A DNA stretch of 7,194 nucleotides, taken from contig JAUVUL010000084.1 in NCBI GenBank assembly GCA_030600975.1, forward strand, positions 1 through 7,194, read 5' to 3'. This DNA is from Candidatus Aegiribacteria sp. (lineage in GTDB: Bacteria; Fermentibacterota; Fermentibacteria; Fermentibacterales; JCC-6). The position numbers and the translations under genes are program-made. Positions 6,275 to 7,194 of the stretch are shown piece after piece; position 1 is the stretch's first letter, and each line of letters opens with the position of its first letter. The notes beneath the pieces are model-generated. The model did no database searches. It was not told the origin of the DNA and was given only the letters and a program-made list of their open reading frames with translations.

Positions 6275-6693
6275 TTGTCAACTGTCCTAGTTGTGATAGT
6301 AAGTATAATATTCCTGAAAATAAAATCGGAAATTCACCTAAGCGCTTTCGATGCAGGAAATGCTCTGAGATCTTCATTATAAACCCTCCGAAGGATATTA
6401 GAACAGGGACGGCAGATGTTACCCTCGAAGAGGACAGTGAAGAGCAGAGGGCTGCCAGATTTGCGAGGGTCCTGGCAAGTGACATACTTATCTATAACCG
6501 GGAATTGATAGATGAAGCCAGGAAAGACGGAAATCTTCCCGAGGTAATGAGCGGGGAAATTCAGAAATCCTGGGATTTATGGAAGAGCAGGTTTCCCGAA
6601 GAGTGTGAAGGGGATCCTGACATTTTCAGCGATGCCTTGAATCAGTATCTGGCCGATGGAGAAAAGATCTTCAGAAGCCAGGATTACTCCTGA
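6271..6693 (+). CDS. MJ0042-type zinc-ribbon protein with C-terminal helical domain
   Basis: The 140-residue product begins with a compact zinc ribbon. Cys5-x2-Cys8 and Cys28-x2-Cys31 lie in the pattern of the MJ0042 family (NCPSCDSKYNIPENKIG, then RFRCRKCSEIF), and would bind one zinc ion. A polar linker at about 40-57 leads to a mostly helical region at about 58-135 (RAARFARVLASDILIYNRELIDEARKDG in outline, then QKSWDLWKSRFPEE and FSDALNQYLADGEKIF). A similar ARxLARxLxSDIxxYN block is familiar to me from C-termini of zinc-ribbon proteins in deltaproteobacteria, but its function is unknown. There is no signal peptide or membrane segment, so it is probably cytosolic. It is the last gene of the plus-strand run, coupled to the aminotransferase gene by an ATGA overlap, and its 3' end overlaps the opposing SIS gene by 10 bases. 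A nucleic-acid or protein-binding role is possible but not shown. Confidence 0.82.
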   Translation: MIVNCPSCDSKYNIPENKIGNSPKRFRCRKCSEIFIINPPKDIRTGTADVTLEEDSEEQRAARFARVLASDILIYNRELIDEARKDGNLPEVMSGEIQKSWDLWKSRFPEECEGDPDIFSDALNQYLADGEKIFRSQDYS

Positions 6694-7193
6694 TACGATT
6701 CATCTCCTCTTATCTTGCTGCGGACCATCCTGAATACTATATGGCAGAGCATAAGATGAATATCTTCGATATACTGCATATCCTCGCTGGGGACTATTAT
6801 TGATATATATGCCACTTTCACAGCTTCTCCGCCGCTGTAACCTGAAAGCAGAACTGAGATTGCGCCGGATTTGTTGGCTATCCTGAAAGCATTTATTACA
6901 TTAGGACTCATTCCACTTCCGGAAAGGCCTATAACTACATCTCCTTCCTCAACAAGGTTTCTCAGCTGTTCACCGAAAGTATTTGTATAATCCGTATCAT
7001 TCGCCCATGCAGTTATCAGGGGTACATTGTCGGAGAGACTGACAGCTTTCAACCTGGGTTTTCCTGGAGTCGCAGTCCCCTTTGCCAGGTCGCAGACAAA
7101 ATGGCTGGAAGTAGCCGATCATCCTCCCTTACCGAAAACAAAAACCCTCCTGCCCTTAATGTAGGCTTTAAATATGATCCTTACCAACTCTTC
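6684..7193 (-). pseudogene. SIS-domain sugar-phosphate isomerase-like gene (GmhA-type), interrupted by in-frame TGA; 5' end beyond window
   Basis: Read on the minus strand from 7193, one continuous frame gives a SIS domain like sedoheptulose-7-phosphate isomerases (GmhA relatives). It contains RRVFVFGKGG, a TGA at 7119-7121, then SATSSHFVCDLAKGT, LITAWANDTDY, FGEQLRNLVEEGDVVIGLSGSG, SPNVINAFRIA and YIEDIHLMLCHIVF. The C-terminal His in LCHIVF matches the catalytic His180 of E. coli GmhA. The TAA is 6684-6686. The TGA replaces the Ser of the GNGGSAAT-type loop, and the Asn before it is Lys (GKGG), so the most conserved sugar-phosphate loop is damaged. Frame is preserved on both sides, so this is a substitution-type lesion, not a frameshift. 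It may be a decayed gene or a local sequence error near a contig edge. A TTG at 7050-7052 could in principle restart translation, but such a product would lack the loop and the first strand. The family call is firm; the status as pseudogene is uncertain. Confidence 0.6.
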
Positions 7194-7194
7194 A

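Noticed and set aside
4620..6693. Reassigned TGA codon (alternative genetic code).
   Set aside because: TGA ends pilP, rsmD, the aminotransferase and the zinc-ribbon genes exactly at coupled junctions or family-typical lengths, so it functions as a stop here.
6684..7052. An intact 122-residue SIS protein starting at TTG 7052.
   Set aside because: Family-like sequence continues in the same frame upstream of the TTG (HFVCDLAKGT and the GKGG loop). The start is internal and the product would lack the first strand and phosphate loop.
7079..7121. Selenocysteine insertion at the TGA in the SIS gene.
   Set aside because: The only nearby stem is a four-pair GGCT/AGCC hairpin starting about three bases after the TGA, too short and too close for a bacterial SECIS. 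SIS proteins are not known selenoproteins, and neighbouring residues are also altered.

Overview
The window comes from a diderm (Gram-negative type) bacterium with roughly balanced GC and the standard genetic code: TGA ends several intact genes here. The evidence for an outer membrane is a type IV pilus secretin (PilQ), a lipobox-bearing PilP-type lipoprotein and PilO. I cannot place the phylum from sequence alone. A deltaproteobacterial or candidate-phylum lineage would fit, but that is a guess.

Layout. Positions 2-277 hold the 3' end of an unidentified beta-rich protein gene. It is followed by pilO (335-892), an enlarged pilP-like lipoprotein gene (910-2322) and pilQ (2322-4073). With almost no gaps the same strand continues into rsmD (4086-4622), coaD (4619-5116), a class I aminotransferase gene (5120-6274) and a small MJ0042-type zinc-ribbon gene (6271-6693). 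On the opposite strand, converging tail to tail and overlapping by 10 bp, is a SIS-domain sugar-phosphate isomerase-like gene (6684 to beyond the right edge). As given, it carries an in-frame TGA inside its active-site loop.

How the genes work together. PilO, the PilP-like protein and PilQ form the periplasm-spanning alignment and outer-membrane exit channel of the type IV pilus. PilO sits in the inner membrane, PilP bridges, and PilQ is the secretin. The downstream genes are housekeeping or metabolic: 16S rRNA methylation, coenzyme A synthesis, amino-acid transamination. They appear to share the transcript, because junctions are ATGA or TGATG overlaps or gaps of 3-17 nt. The one wider gap, 57 nt before pilO, contains a 17-codon frame that ends in an ATGA overlap with pilO.

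Most notable. The PilP-position lipoprotein is 470 residues long, against about 175 for ordinary PilP. Its C-terminal ~115 residues are a recognisable PilP domain. The ~300 residues between the lipobox and that domain contain about seven irregular strand-turn-strand units that look like a beta-propeller. That would put an extra periplasmic propeller inside the pilus alignment complex. Second are the damaged SIS gene near the right edge and a hairpin that covers the rsmD ribosome-binding site immediately after pilQ. I see no RNA genes, CRISPR arrays, mobile elements or clear promoters, and no gene-free stretch over 300 bases.
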